Positions 25,204 to 34,647 of a DNA stretch of 64,000 nucleotides are shown here, in pieces. The stretch lies in contig JBGAWP010000010.1 in the NCBI GenBank assembly GCA_044227505.1, positions 20,862-84,861 on the forward strand, in the 5' to 3' direction. The notes beneath the pieces were generated by a model. That model did not search any database. It saw only the letters and a program-made list of their open reading frames with translations, and was not told where the DNA came from. The position numbers and the translations under genes are program-made. The DNA is from UBA7236 sp044227505 (GTDB lineage: Bacteria > Bacteroidota > Bacteroidia > Chitinophagales > BACL12). How positions within the stretch are numbered: position 1 is the first letter of the stretch; each line of letters starts with the position of its first letter.

Positions 25204-26694
25204 TTAATCAACTTCGTAGCACTTCAAAAACTCGATGCTTTTTTCTATATCCTCATGCAAATACCGATCAAACTCATTAAAAATTACAACCTTCCTATAT
25301 TCCTCAAACAATTTTTCAATAATGGGCGATGATTTCGCCGGTCTCCTGAATTCAAACGCCTGCGCAGCTGTCAGCAATTCGATGGCCAGTATTTTTTCCA
25401 GATTTTCTGCCACGCGTAAACATTTGGTTGCGGCATTGGCACCCATGCTCACATGATCTTCCTGTTCGTTGCAACTGGAAATGGAGTCCACACTAGCCGG
25501 TGTACATAATTGTTTATTTTGGGAGACAATACTCGCAGCAACATATTGCGGTATCATCAATCCGGAATTTAATCCGGGATTATTGGTGAGAAATTCCGGT
25601 AATTTTCTTGCACCGGATAACAAACGATAAATTCTTCTTTCCGAAATATTTCCTAATTCACTCAAAGCCATTGCTAAAAAATCTAAACTTAATGCAAGTG
25701 GTTCACCGTGAAAATTTCCGCCGCTTAATATGGCATCATCTTCTGCAAATACATTCGGATTATCGGTAACTCCGTTTATTTCTCTTGTTACAATTTCTTT
25801 TACATATTCTATTACATCCTTGCATGCTCCGTGAACTTGCGGTATACATCTGAATGAATAGGGATCTTGCACCTGTTCTTTTTGAGCAAAAAATGTTTCA
25901 CTACCTTTTAATATTTCCAGAATATTTTCTGCGGTTTTTATTTGCCCTTTTTGATTTCTTATTTTATGGATACGCGCATCAAAAGGTTCAGCTTTGCAAT
26001 CCCAGGCTTCCAGACTTAAACATGCAATAAGGTCTGATAATTTTGAAATGCGATCCGCCATCAATAAACATTTTACTGCGTGCGAACTCATAAATTGTGT
26101 GCCGTTCAATAAGGCAAGTCCTTCTTTAGAACCTAAACGAATGGGAGTTAATTTAAAATCTTCCAGTACGCTTTTAGTATTTTTAATTTGTCCCTCGTGT
26201 TTCATTTCTCCTTCACCAATTAATGCCATACTCATATGTGACAAAGGACAAAGATCTCCGCTCGCTCCAAGTGAACCCTGTTCATAAATAACAGGTAAAA
26301 TATCCAAATTAAAAAAATCGATCAGGCGCCAAACAGTTTCAACACTTACACCCGAATTTCCATAACTGAGTGATTGCACTTTTAATAACAATAATATTTT
26401 ATTTACATCATCATTAATTATATCGCCCACACCACATGCGTGACTTCTTATCAGATTGTATTGTAGTTGCTCAATATCATCATCAGAAATTTTTACTTTA
26501 CAGAGTGAACCAAAACCGGTATTTACTCCATAAACGGGTTCTTCGCGTTCCTGTAATTTTTTGTCGAGATAGGTTCTGCATTTTTGAATGGCATCCCGCA
26601 CTTCATCCGTTAAAGCCAATTTTGTTTTTTGGGTGAGGATGTTGTTGATCGTTTCAATAGTCAATGGTTCAGAACCAATATGATAAGTATCCAT
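25204..26694 (-). CDS. hutH: Histidine ammonia-lyase
   Basis: 496 residues. The autocatalytic MIO prosthetic group forms from Ala-Ser-Gly in GSLGASGDLCPLSHMSMALIGEGE, and other family signatures are YGVNTGFGSLCKVKIS, SGNFHGEPLALSLDFLAMALSELG and the C-terminal EQEDHVSMGANAATKCL. It deaminates L-histidine to trans-urocanate. No other hut gene is in the window, so it either works with genes elsewhere or supplies urocanate for another use. Tyrosine or phenylalanine lyase specificity is possible; SH in the selectivity area (PLSH) and the HutH-type length favour histidine. Confidence 0.93.
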   Translation of the reverse strand: MDTYHIGSEPLTIETINNILTQKTKLALTDEVRDAIQKCRTYLDKKLQEREEPVYGVNTGFGSLCKVKISDDDIEQLQYNLIRSHACGVGDIINDDVNKILLLLKVQSLSYGNSGVSVETVWRLIDFFNLDILPVIYEQGSLGASGDLCPLSHMSMALIGEGEMKHEGQIKNTKSVLEDFKLTPIRLGSKEGLALLNGTQFMSSHAVKCLLMADRISKLSDLIACLSLEAWDCKAEPFDARIHKIRNQKGQIKTAENILEILKGSETFFAQKEQVQDPYSFRCIPQVHGACKDVIEYVKEIVTREINGVTDNPNVFAEDDAILSGGNFHGEPLALSLDFLAMALSELGNISERRIYRLLSGARKLPEFLTNNPGLNSGLMIPQYVAASIVSQNKQLCTPASVDSISSCNEQEDHVSMGANAATKCLRVAENLEKILAIELLTAAQAFEFRRPAKSSPIIEKLFEEYRKVVIFNEFDRYLHEDIEKSIEFLKCYEVD

Positions 26695-26712
26695 ATTTTA
26701 ATGTTTCGCCGA

Positions 26713-26732
26713 CAAAAATAAAATTAAATTTG
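26713..26732. promoter_or_regulatory. Divergent -7 elements for hutH and the ABC exporter
   Basis: Two exact TAnnTTTG elements lie back to back in the 42-bp gap: TATTTTTG on the minus strand at 26713-26720 for hutH, and TAAATTTG on the plus strand at 26725-26732 for the ABC gene. The hutH leader would be about 12 nt. The plus-strand start would fall near 26738, at or after the first ATG. No clear -33 TTG is visible for either. Confidence 0.5.
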
Positions 26733-26736
26733 CAGG

Positions 26737-27645
26737 ATGCAGGATATTATGACCTTTAATGGGATAAACAAAAGTTTTGGGGAAGTGCAGGCATTGAAGG
26801 ATATTAGTTTTTCTATTCCTGCAAATTCCATTTTCGGGTTGCTGGGTCCAAATGGGGCGGGGAAAACTACGCTGATAAGGATCATCACCAAAATATTTGC
26901 TGCTGATTCGGGTCAGATCCATTTTGGAGGTGAAATAATGCATGCTGATGATTATTCCAATATCGGTTATATGCCAGAGGAAAAGGGCATGTATAAAAAG
27001 ATGAAAGTGGGAGAACACCTCATTTATTTAGGAAGATTAAAGGGATTATCGAAGGTTAAAGCAAAGGAAAGGGCAGAATATTGGCTCAAAAAATTAAATG
27101 CTGCCGATTGGTGGAATAAAAAACTGGAAGATCTTTCGAAAGGGATGCAGCAAAAAACACAATTTATAGCTACTGTCTTACATGAACCGAAATTGTTGAT
27201 CTTAGATGAACCTTTTTCCGGACTGGATCCCGTTAATGCGGAGTTGATCAAAAATGAAATTTATAATCTGCATAAACAGGGAGTGACCATTATTTTTTCC
27301 ACGCACCGAATGGAACAGGTAGAGGAAATATGTAAAAATATTGTTTTGATAAATAAGGGAAGTTTGGTTATTGACGGAGAGGTGAGTAGTATTAAAAACC
27401 GCTTTAAAGAAAATAAATATAAGATAGAATTTACCGGAGTTCCTTTAATAAGTGCTAATGATAACTTTGAAATTTTGGAGCAGGATGAAAATAGTATGAT
27501 AGTAAAATTAAAAGGAGATACTTCCAGGAATAGTTTATTACAAATGTTTATCCAACAAAATATTGAGATCAATTTGTTTCAGGAGATATTGCCTTCGCTG
27601 AATGAAATATTTATTCACCTCGTAAACGAAACCAACCATGCGTAA
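26737..27645 (+). CDS. ABC transporter ATP-binding protein (NatA-like)
   Basis: 302 residues. Walker A is LGPNGAGKTTLI, signature LSKGMQQK, Walker B LLILDEPFSGLD and the H-loop is in STHRMEQVEE; a C-terminal DUF4162 extension (about 220-300) is typical of ATPases that pair with ABC-2 permeases. Together with the next gene it likely forms a NatAB-like exporter for sodium or a small molecule. Two starts are possible: ATG 26737 and ATG 26749 (MTFNGINKSF). The -7 box at 26725 would make the first almost leaderless, so the second is a serious alternative. Overlaps the permease by 8 bp. Confidence 0.93.
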   Translation: MQDIMTFNGINKSFGEVQALKDISFSIPANSIFGLLGPNGAGKTTLIRIITKIFAADSGQIHFGGEIMHADDYSNIGYMPEEKGMYKKMKVGEHLIYLGRLKGLSKVKAKERAEYWLKKLNAADWWNKKLEDLSKGMQQKTQFIATVLHEPKLLILDEPFSGLDPVNAELIKNEIYNLHKQGVTIIFSTHRMEQVEEICKNIVLINKGSLVIDGEVSSIKNRFKENKYKIEFTGVPLISANDNFEILEQDENSMIVKLKGDTSRNSLLQMFIQQNIEINLFQEILPSLNEIFIHLVNETNHA

Positions 27646-28939
27646 AACCTGGTTAATTGTGAGTCGCGAATATATTACGCGGGTGCGTAAACGGTCCTTT
27701 ATCATTTTTACTTTATTGGGGCCTCTGCTATTTCTTGGAATAAGTATTTTGCCGATAATTATTGCAACAGCAAATAAAGGTTCGCAAAAAATATTGGTTA
27801 AGGATGATTCGGGATTAATTACTGCATTGCCTGATACTGCCGGATTGTATTTTAATTTTAAATACAATGCCCAACCACTTGCAGAATTAAAAACACAATT
27901 TCCTAAGTTGGATGACGGCTATGATGCACTGCTTTATATTCCTCAGATGCAACCCGATGCACCTTATGGTATAGAAATTTACAGCAGCGATCAGATGAGT
28001 TTGACAACGCGAATATATATTGAAAGTATCATTGCAGATAAACTGGAAGAAATTAATTTGAAGAATCAAAACCTGAGTAAACAACAGATATTAAAATTGC
28101 GACCAAAGGTTACCATTGATGATAAGGTTACTTCCGGAGCGATACAAAAGGAAGGAGATGCTGTGGTAGCAAGTTTTTTCGGATACGCAATGGGATTTAT
28201 TATTTACATTGTTTTATTGATCTATGGCACCATGGTAATGCGCGGAGTAATGGAAGAAAAAACTTCTCGTATTATAGAAGTTATTATAAGCAGTGTGAAA
28301 CCCTTTCAATTAATGATGGGAAAAATATTAGGTATAGGTTTGGTAGGATTAACCCAATTTGTTGCCTGGGGATTTTTGATCACCATATTAAATATAATTT
28401 TGGGAGGAGTTTTCGGAGGACAAATTGCAGAAATGCAAAATGTATCTGCTGCTCAGGGAGGTGATGCAGATATGTTGGTGATAACACAGGCATATGAAAG
28501 TTTAAGTGCACATCCTGTATATTATTATTTGTTGATTTTCCTCACCTACTTTTTGGGAGGATATTTTATTTATGCTGCCTTGTTTGCCGCAATTGGATCA
28601 CTTGCAGGAGATGACGATACGGATGTGCAGATGTATGCCATGCCTGTCACTTTATTAATTCTTGCTTCCATATTTATTATGATGAGTGTGGTGCAACAAC
28701 CGCATACACCACTCGCCTTCTGGGCATCCATTATTCCGTTTACCTCTCCGGTAGTAATGCCGGCATTAGTTCCATTTGGTGTGCCAACCTGGCAAATTCT
28801 TTTATCTATTGGAATGCTGATAGGCGGATTTATTTTCACCACCTTTATTGCATCCAGAATTTACAGAACAGGAATATTGATGTATGGTAAGAAAATTAAA
28901 TTCAGGGAAGTTGTGAAGTGGATGTTTTATAAAGGATAA
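27638..28939 (+). CDS. ABC-2 type permease (NatB-like)
   Basis: 433 residues. An N-terminal membrane helix (FIIFTLLGPLLFLGISILPIIIATA) is followed by a large extracytoplasmic domain of about 150 residues. Five or six helices follow, starting near FGYAMGFIIYIVLLIYGTMVMRGVMEEKTSRIIEVIISSVKP. The VMEEKTSRIIEV motif is the ABC2_membrane_3/NatB signature. It overlaps the ATPase gene by 8 bp, so translation is coupled. A terminator follows at 28945. Confidence 0.94.
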   Translation: MRKTWLIVSREYITRVRKRSFIIFTLLGPLLFLGISILPIIIATANKGSQKILVKDDSGLITALPDTAGLYFNFKYNAQPLAELKTQFPKLDDGYDALLYIPQMQPDAPYGIEIYSSDQMSLTTRIYIESIIADKLEEINLKNQNLSKQQILKLRPKVTIDDKVTSGAIQKEGDAVVASFFGYAMGFIIYIVLLIYGTMVMRGVMEEKTSRIIEVIISSVKPFQLMMGKILGIGLVGLTQFVAWGFLITILNIILGGVFGGQIAEMQNVSAAQGGDADMLVITQAYESLSAHPVYYYLLIFLTYFLGGYFIYAALFAAIGSLAGDDDTDVQMYAMPVTLLILASIFIMMSVVQQPHTPLAFWASIIPFTSPVVMPALVPFGVPTWQILLSIGMLIGGFIFTTFIASRIYRTGILMYGKKIKFREVVKWMFYKG

Positions 28940-28944
28940 AAAAA

Positions 28945-28970
28945 ATAAAAGCCCCCGTAGGAGCTTTTAT
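28945..28970 (+). terminator. Terminator after the ABC permease
   Basis: The 8-bp stem ataaaagc / gcttttat closes an inner ccc-gg pairing and is followed by an AT-rich run (tatatatata). It begins about 5 bp past the permease stop codon. Confidence 0.55.
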
Positions 28971-28997
28971 TATATATATATCAAGCATTCAAAATAC

Positions 28998-29019
28998 AAC
29001 CGGAATTATTTATCCGGTT
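28998..29019 (-). terminator. Hairpin at the 3' end of the acidic lipoprotein gene
   Basis: A 7-bp stem, aaccgga paired with tccggtt with an 8-nt loop, lies between the convergent permease and lipoprotein genes. On the plus strand it is followed by aattatttttt, so it may serve as a bidirectional terminator. Confidence 0.45.
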
Positions 29020-29021
29020 AA

Positions 29022-29318
29022 TTATTTTTTCTCATCATCTTTCACTTTCACATCTATTTTATTATCACCATCTTCCACTTTAATACTTCCACCTTTTTTA
29101 TCAAGGTCGATTTCCACATTGGAACCTTCCTTTGATTCCACCTCTACTTTACCTTTTTCTCCGCCTTCAATAATAATGGTTGTACCATTATCATCTGTTG
29201 CGGGAGTTGTAGTTTGAACATCAGTTTCCGTTTCAACTGGTTCATCCGTTTTATTGGCACAAGCTGCAAATGTTACAAGAGTAATTGCAAGAATAAAAAT
29301 TCGAAAATTGCTAAACAT
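29022..29318 (-). CDS. Small acidic lipoprotein
   Basis: 98 residues. The signal ends in a lipobox (ALVTFAAC-like: LVTFAACANK). The mature part is highly charged and low in complexity: Thr/Glu-rich (VETETDVQTTTPATDDNG), then short repeats of alternating strands such as KVEVESKEGSNVEIDLDKKG and SIKVEDGDNKIDVKVKD, which suggest a beta-solenoid-like or adhesin-style tail. No named family recognised. It stands alone, convergent with the ABC permease. Confidence 0.7.
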   Translation of the reverse strand: MFSNFRIFILAITLVTFAACANKTDEPVETETDVQTTTPATDDNGTTIIIEGGEKGKVEVESKEGSNVEIDLDKKGGSIKVEDGDNKIDVKVKDDEKK

Positions 29319-29506
29319 TATTTTTGGGTTTGGTTAGGTGGTGATAGTTCAAATATCATGCGAAAAAAATATTTTTTGGAAAAGTGAGTGTTTATGAGAC
29401 ATTTCAGCTATTGTATGAAAATAGATCATTAGAAGATGTTGCAAATTGTTGTAAAACCGTATCACAATGGGGAGGTATTTCTACACTTTATATGATTCAC
29501 GTGTAT

Positions 29507-30514
29507 TTATTCTAAAACAATTTCCTCTCCTGTCCCATCTATATTGATTAAGACTATTTTGGAGCTTTGCCAAATAGATATTCCATCAAAGGTGTTGCAG
29601 ACTTTTTCTACTAACATCTTTTCGCCATTTTGTGAAAATGAAAATTTATCATACCATTTTGAATCACAAGCTTCCGTTATAACCGTCAATTTACTTGATG
29701 GCAAGTTATATTTATAAAAATCTGAATAGTAAAAACTAAAATAAATATCCTCAAAATTCGGATGCCACTTTACGCAAGTTATTGATTGATTCCCTAAATT
29801 GGGAATCTCAATAGTTTGTAGGGAAAGTGCATTTTGTATATCAATGAGGCCCAACCTAAATTCTTCGTTATCATCAGTATTATAGATTCTTGCAAATAAC
29901 CTTGAATTATTATTAAATGAACCTAACCCTAAACCGCCTACATTACCGTTTTCAAATGAAACTGTAAAACTATCCATTGATGTTCCATCTGAGCTTAATA
30001 TTGATTGATACATATGTTCTTTTGCGCCATTGTCAGGACTTGGTGGCTCAAGCCAATAATTGGTAAAAGTCAAAGAAGAATCATGATTTATCCATTCCGG
30101 TGCGTGACTTTTGTAATCATTTCCTAATTGCAATAAATCTGTACCATCACTGTTAATCCAACAAACCTGATTATTCATAATAAAAGCTATCCTATTGTTT
30201 ATTCCCCAGGTAGGTTGAGATTTGTCCCACACATTATCTTCAACTAAAACTTTCTTTTCTTTTGTGGTAAGATTATAAATTTCCAGAGAACTTATTCCTG
30301 TAATTTTATTTTCATATATGTATACAAATTCCTCATTGTTATTTGGATTAAAACAAGGTGCTTTGAATTGAAAAGTTGTTTCTCCATAAGTAACGCCTAC
30401 GCCAAGTGCCGGGACTTCAAAAATTAGGCAATCCGAATCAGGTTCCATAGTATGGTAGGTGCATGCCAGAAAGTTTAATGTGATAATTAATAATATAAAT
30501 GATTTATTTTTCAC
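29507..30514 (-). CDS. Lipoprotein with TolB-like beta-propeller
   Basis: 335 residues with a lipoprotein signal ending in LNFLACTYH. The body has WD40-like PD40 blades: PCFNPNNNEEFVYIYENK, WGINNRIAFIMNNQVCWINSDGTDLLQLG, WHPNFEDIYFSFYYSDFY and FSQNGEKMLVEKVC. Such propellers bind partner proteins or glycans. No enzymatic motif is seen. It is isolated, with about 180-bp gaps on both sides that hold no obvious structure. Confidence 0.8.
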   Translation of the reverse strand: MKNKSFILLIITLNFLACTYHTMEPDSDCLIFEVPALGVGVTYGETTFQFKAPCFNPNNNEEFVYIYENKITGISSLEIYNLTTKEKKVLVEDNVWDKSQPTWGINNRIAFIMNNQVCWINSDGTDLLQLGNDYKSHAPEWINHDSSLTFTNYWLEPPSPDNGAKEHMYQSILSSDGTSMDSFTVSFENGNVGGLGLGSFNNNSRLFARIYNTDDNEEFRLGLIDIQNALSLQTIEIPNLGNQSITCVKWHPNFEDIYFSFYYSDFYKYNLPSSKLTVITEACDSKWYDKFSFSQNGEKMLVEKVCNTFDGISIWQSSKIVLINIDGTGEEIVLE

Positions 30515-30697
30515 TTCTATATTTTATGGCACTTTAAATAGCATACTGTGAATTTGGACAAAGTTTTTTGAAGTTCCAAATGAAGTATGAAATATTTTCT
30601 AAAAAGACGAGTATATTCAACAAAAGATGTGAATCTTACAAACTTCTTTTATCAATTTCCATTGCCTTTTGTTTAAGGATTAGGAAAATTTCAGTCA

Positions 30698-32128
30698 CTA
30701 CCTAAGTATCAACAATCTATCCGCATCCAACCTCAACATAATAAATATTAAAATTGAAAACGCTAATACTGAAGACCCACCATAAGAAATAAAAGGAAGC
30801 GGAATTCCTATTACAGGAATTAATCCTATCGTCATCCCCACATTTATCATGATCTGTAAAAAGAAGAAACTTGCAACACAATAAGCATATACCCGGGAGA
30901 ATGGTGAACGCTGTCGCTCTGCAATAAATATTATCCTCAAAATAAATACAAGATAAACAGTCAGGAAAATAAAGGTGCCTATGAAACCAAATTCTTCCCC
31001 AATGGTGCAAAATATAAAATCTGTGCTTTGTTCCGGCACTTGTTCCGATTGGGTGAGTGTTCCTTCCAGATATCCTTTTCCTGCAATTCCACCCGAACCA
31101 ATGGTCATTTTACTTTGGGTAATATTGAAAGTGAGATCACTATCATCGTCAATTACCCCTACGGTTACTAATACGCGTTCGGCCTGATAATCTTTCAAAA
31201 CTTTAGTCATGATATAATCGGAACCATAGGTTACAAAAGCTCCAATTAAAAGGTAAATAATTATAGCTGGCCAAACCGGATGATTTTTTTGTTTGCGAAC
31301 TAACATGTAAGAAAAAAACAGAATTGCCAAACCGGTGATACTTCCTATTATTCTGAATTCAATATTTTGAAGGGCAATTACCAATACAACAACTGCAACA
31401 ATAAATAAACTGATAAAAAGAATTCCTTTTGGTTTATCCCTCCTGATAAAACGCATTGAATTTGAAAGAACATAACCAATAATTATGAGTGATAAAACAT
31501 AAATAATAATTACGTGATCATACAATAATGAAAAAACAAAGGCGAGCATAATTGCAACAACCAAAATAACCTCATTAATTTTAAACCCTTCTCTATAAAC
31601 TACAATAACTAAACTTGCATAAACCAGAGCGGAGCCAAGATCGCTTTGCATAACAATAATTCCCATTGGAACTCCAAGAATTAAATAGGCAATAATTTTA
31701 TTTTTAAAATTGCGTGGTTGTCCCACTATCATACTTAAAAATTTGGCAAGCATAAGTGCCGTAGCAGTTTTACCGAATTCAGCCGGTTGAAACTGAAAGG
31801 AACCCACCTGTAGCCAGCTTCTGGCACCATTTATATCCTCTGCCACGAAATACGTTAACACAAGAACAGCCAACATTATTCCATAAAAAATAAAAGCAAA
31901 TTTTGTAAAAAAGGTACTGTCGAAGGTGAGTATGCTAAATCCAACAATTAAGGAAATAAACATCCAGATCATTTGTTTGCCGTGTGTTTGCGAGAAATTA
32001 AAAAAGCGACTTACATCAGGATCATAACTCACAGCAAATACCGTTAACAATCCAAAAACCAATAATGCAAAGTACAGCCCGAGAGCGAGCTTGTCAACAT
32101 TTTGCATGATTGAATTCTTCTCTCTCAT
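30698..32128 (-). CDS. rodA: Rod shape-determining SEDS glycosyltransferase RodA
   Basis: 476 residues, about ten membrane helices, SEDS family. Family marks are NGARSWLQVGSFQFQPAEFGKTATALMLAK (helix 3/4 region), QSDLGSALVYASLV, and the C-terminal GIPLPFISYGGSSVLAFSI. RodA polymerises lipid II into glycan strands and works with PBP2. It is longer than typical enterobacterial RodA because of an extra cytoplasmic/helical insert around residues 200-330, usual in Bacteroidota. Its ATG overlaps the mrdA stop as ATGA, supporting this start and coupled translation. Last gene of the shape cluster. Confidence 0.96.
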   Translation of the reverse strand: MREKNSIMQNVDKLALGLYFALLVFGLLTVFAVSYDPDVSRFFNFSQTHGKQMIWMFISLIVGFSILTFDSTFFTKFAFIFYGIMLAVLVLTYFVAEDINGARSWLQVGSFQFQPAEFGKTATALMLAKFLSMIVGQPRNFKNKIIAYLILGVPMGIIVMQSDLGSALVYASLVIVVYREGFKINEVILVVAIMLAFVFSLLYDHVIIIYVLSLIIIGYVLSNSMRFIRRDKPKGILFISLFIVAVVVLVIALQNIEFRIIGSITGLAILFFSYMLVRKQKNHPVWPAIIIYLLIGAFVTYGSDYIMTKVLKDYQAERVLVTVGVIDDDSDLTFNITQSKMTIGSGGIAGKGYLEGTLTQSEQVPEQSTDFIFCTIGEEFGFIGTFIFLTVYLVFILRIIFIAERQRSPFSRVYAYCVASFFFLQIMINVGMTIGLIPVIGIPLPFISYGGSSVLAFSILIFIMLRLDADRLLILR

Positions 32129-34032
32129 TTTTTATTTGGTAAAACTGCAGCCTGAATTAAATTTTTCGTTTTTGCAGAATCGGCAGGTGTTTCTGATTCG
32201 GGTTTTGGTTTTTGTATCAGGTCGGAATCGAACATGCGTTTTTCTAAAGCTTTTCTTTTTTCACTGATCTCTCCATTCAAATATTTTTCGATAACAAGAC
32301 TTGCAATTGGTGCAGCATAACTTGCTCCCCAACCTGCATTTTCTACAATAATTGCCACTGTTATTTTTGCATTTTCCTGCGGCGCATAACAACTGAACCA
32401 ACTGTGACTTTTTCCATGTGGATTTTCTGCAGTTCCTGTTTTTCCGCAAACCTGAATGGAATCAATATGTGCAATTTTTGCTGTTCCATAATTTACTGCT
32501 CCTGCCATCCCTCGTTGAATATATGGGAATATAGAATCGTGAATTCCGGTTTCATGTTTTACTTTAAATTCCCTCAAAATAGTATCTGCATCTTCAGCAT
32601 ATTTTAAAACATGCGGCGTATAAAAAAATCCGCTATTTGCAATTACAGCCATGGAATTTGAAGATTGCAAGGGAGTAACAATAAGTTGATCCTGACCAAT
32701 TCCCAAGGTAACACAATTCGAAGCTTTCCAACTTCCTTTACCATATATTTTATCATAATCTTCCGGATCGGGAACATTGCCATTTCTTTCATTTGGAAGA
32801 TCTATTCCTGTGCGGGTTCCAATTCCCCATAAAGCGAGATGTTCATTAAAATCGCGCAAACCATCCGTTGGCGTTGCGTGATTGTGCTCCATAAAATATT
32901 TGAATGTATAACAGAAGTATGAATTACAGGAATGGCCAATTCCTAGCTCCACATTTCCTGCATAGGGATGATTATGGCAGTCAACAGTATGCCCTCCCAT
33001 TGCATAACCTCCGTGACAACCAAAACCATCGGTGGAAGCCAAACTTCCAATATCCATGGAAATTGCAGCCATAACAGGTTTAAAGGTGGAACCCGGAGGA
33101 TAATATCCGCTTAAAGCCCTGTTGTTGAGCGGACGTTCCTCATCCATTACCAATTTTGCAAAGTTTTTAGTGCGTAAACTTCCCACCAAAAGGTTTGGAT
33201 CGTAACTGGGGGAACTTACAATTGCCAGAATTTCACCTGTTGCAGGTTCGATGGCAACCAAAGCACCTCTTTTATTTTGCAGTAGTTGTTCTGCATAAGC
33301 CTGAAGTTCAATATCTATTGTGAGCGTAAGATTTTTTCCTGCGATTGGAGCAACATCTTCACTTCCATCATTTAATGGACCAACTTCCCGTCCAAAACGA
33401 TCTATCACAATATTTTTATAACCCTTTTGTCCGCGCAAAAGATTTTCATAACTTTTTTCCACTCCGCTTTTTCCAATAACATCTGCGTTGCGATAATATC
33501 CTCCCGATTTTTTAATATCGTTGGAATCCACTTCCGCGACATAACCCAATAAATGGGCAGCTGCCGGATATGCATATCTTCTCACCGGACTGATTGCGGT
33601 ATAAAATCCTTTGAATTCATATAAATATTCTTCTATCCTCCCAAATTCATCTGCAGATATCTGTGATAAAAAAACACTTTCCCGCATACGGGAGTAAGAC
33701 CTGGCCTCCTTCATTTTTTTGATGAAAAATTCTTTATCTACTCCAACGATCTCACAGAAACGGGTGGTATCAATATTCTTCACCTGTGAGGGCACCACCA
33801 TAAGTTTATAACTGGGTTCATTATATACGATGAGTTTGCCGTTGCGATCGAATATTTGTCCCCGATCAGGGTCTACCTGCTCTTTGCGGATACCTCTGTC
33901 ATCGGCAATTTGTTTATAGGTATCGTCGATGATCTGCAAATAAAAAAGACGGATGAAAAAAATAATGAAAATGGCCACTATCAATCCCTGAACGATATAA
34001 CTGCGGGGCTTTAAATTTTCAATGACTGCCAT
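32125..34032 (-). CDS. mrdA: Penicillin-binding protein 2 (transpeptidase)
   Basis: 635 residues, class B PBP. An N-terminal membrane anchor (YIVQGLIVAIFIIFFIRLFYLQI) precedes the dimerisation (pedestal) domain with DRGQIFDRNGKLI. The transpeptidase domain has the active-site STFK in YYPPGSTFKPVMA, SCN in HSCNSYF and KTGT in VCGKTGTAENPHG. It crosslinks side-wall peptidoglycan with RodA. The tail is Lys/Pro-rich (QKPKPESETPADSAKTK). It sits between mreD and rodA, as expected for an elongasome operon. Confidence 0.96.
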   Translation of the reverse strand: MAVIENLKPRSYIVQGLIVAIFIIFFIRLFYLQIIDDTYKQIADDRGIRKEQVDPDRGQIFDRNGKLIVYNEPSYKLMVVPSQVKNIDTTRFCEIVGVDKEFFIKKMKEARSYSRMRESVFLSQISADEFGRIEEYLYEFKGFYTAISPVRRYAYPAAAHLLGYVAEVDSNDIKKSGGYYRNADVIGKSGVEKSYENLLRGQKGYKNIVIDRFGREVGPLNDGSEDVAPIAGKNLTLTIDIELQAYAEQLLQNKRGALVAIEPATGEILAIVSSPSYDPNLLVGSLRTKNFAKLVMDEERPLNNRALSGYYPPGSTFKPVMAAISMDIGSLASTDGFGCHGGYAMGGHTVDCHNHPYAGNVELGIGHSCNSYFCYTFKYFMEHNHATPTDGLRDFNEHLALWGIGTRTGIDLPNERNGNVPDPEDYDKIYGKGSWKASNCVTLGIGQDQLIVTPLQSSNSMAVIANSGFFYTPHVLKYAEDADTILREFKVKHETGIHDSIFPYIQRGMAGAVNYGTAKIAHIDSIQVCGKTGTAENPHGKSHSWFSCYAPQENAKITVAIIVENAGWGASYAAPIASLVIEKYLNGEISEKRKALEKRMFDSDLIQKPKPESETPADSAKTKNLIQAAVLPNKK

Positions 34033-34125
34033 TTGAGATACCTGTAAAATTGAAGAATATTAGATACTGCAAATTTCGAAAATGTTTTTGCAATTCAGTA
34101 CAGTTTGATACAATAAAGGCAATAA

Positions 34126-34647
34126 TTATTTTCTGACTTTTCTTTTTGAAAATAAAAACGCAAAAATGATAATGAGCAGAGTTGAAATTGCTGTGCTTAA
34201 AATTATTTTTAACAGCAGATATCCAATATCATTCATCCAAAAAACCTGTAATAAAAAATAGATGCTGTGATGAATAAATATTATGGTAAGTGCAAAGAGC
34301 GAAAACCACACTACGCCTAACTCAGAAAGCGAAGGAGAGGTAACATTTTCATAACCGGTGATCGGTGTATAAAACTTAATAAGTTGAGGTCTTATGAAAG
34401 CAATAAATACACAAGCGGCGGCGTGCATGCCTCCGGTAACCATAAAAAGATCAATTGATAAACCTGCAAAAAAGGCAAGCGGCAACAATAGCCATTTTGG
34501 AGTTTCAAATGGCAATAAAATAATGAACATTGGATAAATATAGGGATGGATATAGGTGCTCACATTCAATTCATTGAGTACCAGTACCTGAAAGAGTATC
34601 AGGAATGCCAAACCGAGAAAACGCAATATCCAGTTAATTGTCTGCAT
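34126..34647 (-). CDS. mreD: Rod shape-determining protein MreD
   Basis: 173 residues with about five membrane helices (FLGLAFLILFQVLVLNELNV; YPMFIILLPFETPKWLLLPLAFFAGLSIDLFM; WFSLFALTIIFIHHSIYFLLQVF; ILSTAISTLLIIIFAFLF). MreD is a poorly conserved elongasome membrane protein, identified here from position and from the LNELNVS and SIDLFMVTGGMHAAA segments seen in Bacteroidota MreD. It overlaps mreC by 14 bp. Confidence 0.88.
   Translation of the reverse strand: MQTINWILRFLGLAFLILFQVLVLNELNVSTYIHPYIYPMFIILLPFETPKWLLLPLAFFAGLSIDLFMVTGGMHAAACVFIAFIRPQLIKFYTPITGYENVTSPSLSELGVVWFSLFALTIIFIHHSIYFLLQVFWMNDIGYLLLKIILSTAISTLLIIIFAFLFSKRKVRK

Noticed and set aside
30717..31010. 97-codon ORF inside rodA
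   Set aside because: Same strand, different frame; the RodA frame is fully conserved through this region, so it is a shadow.
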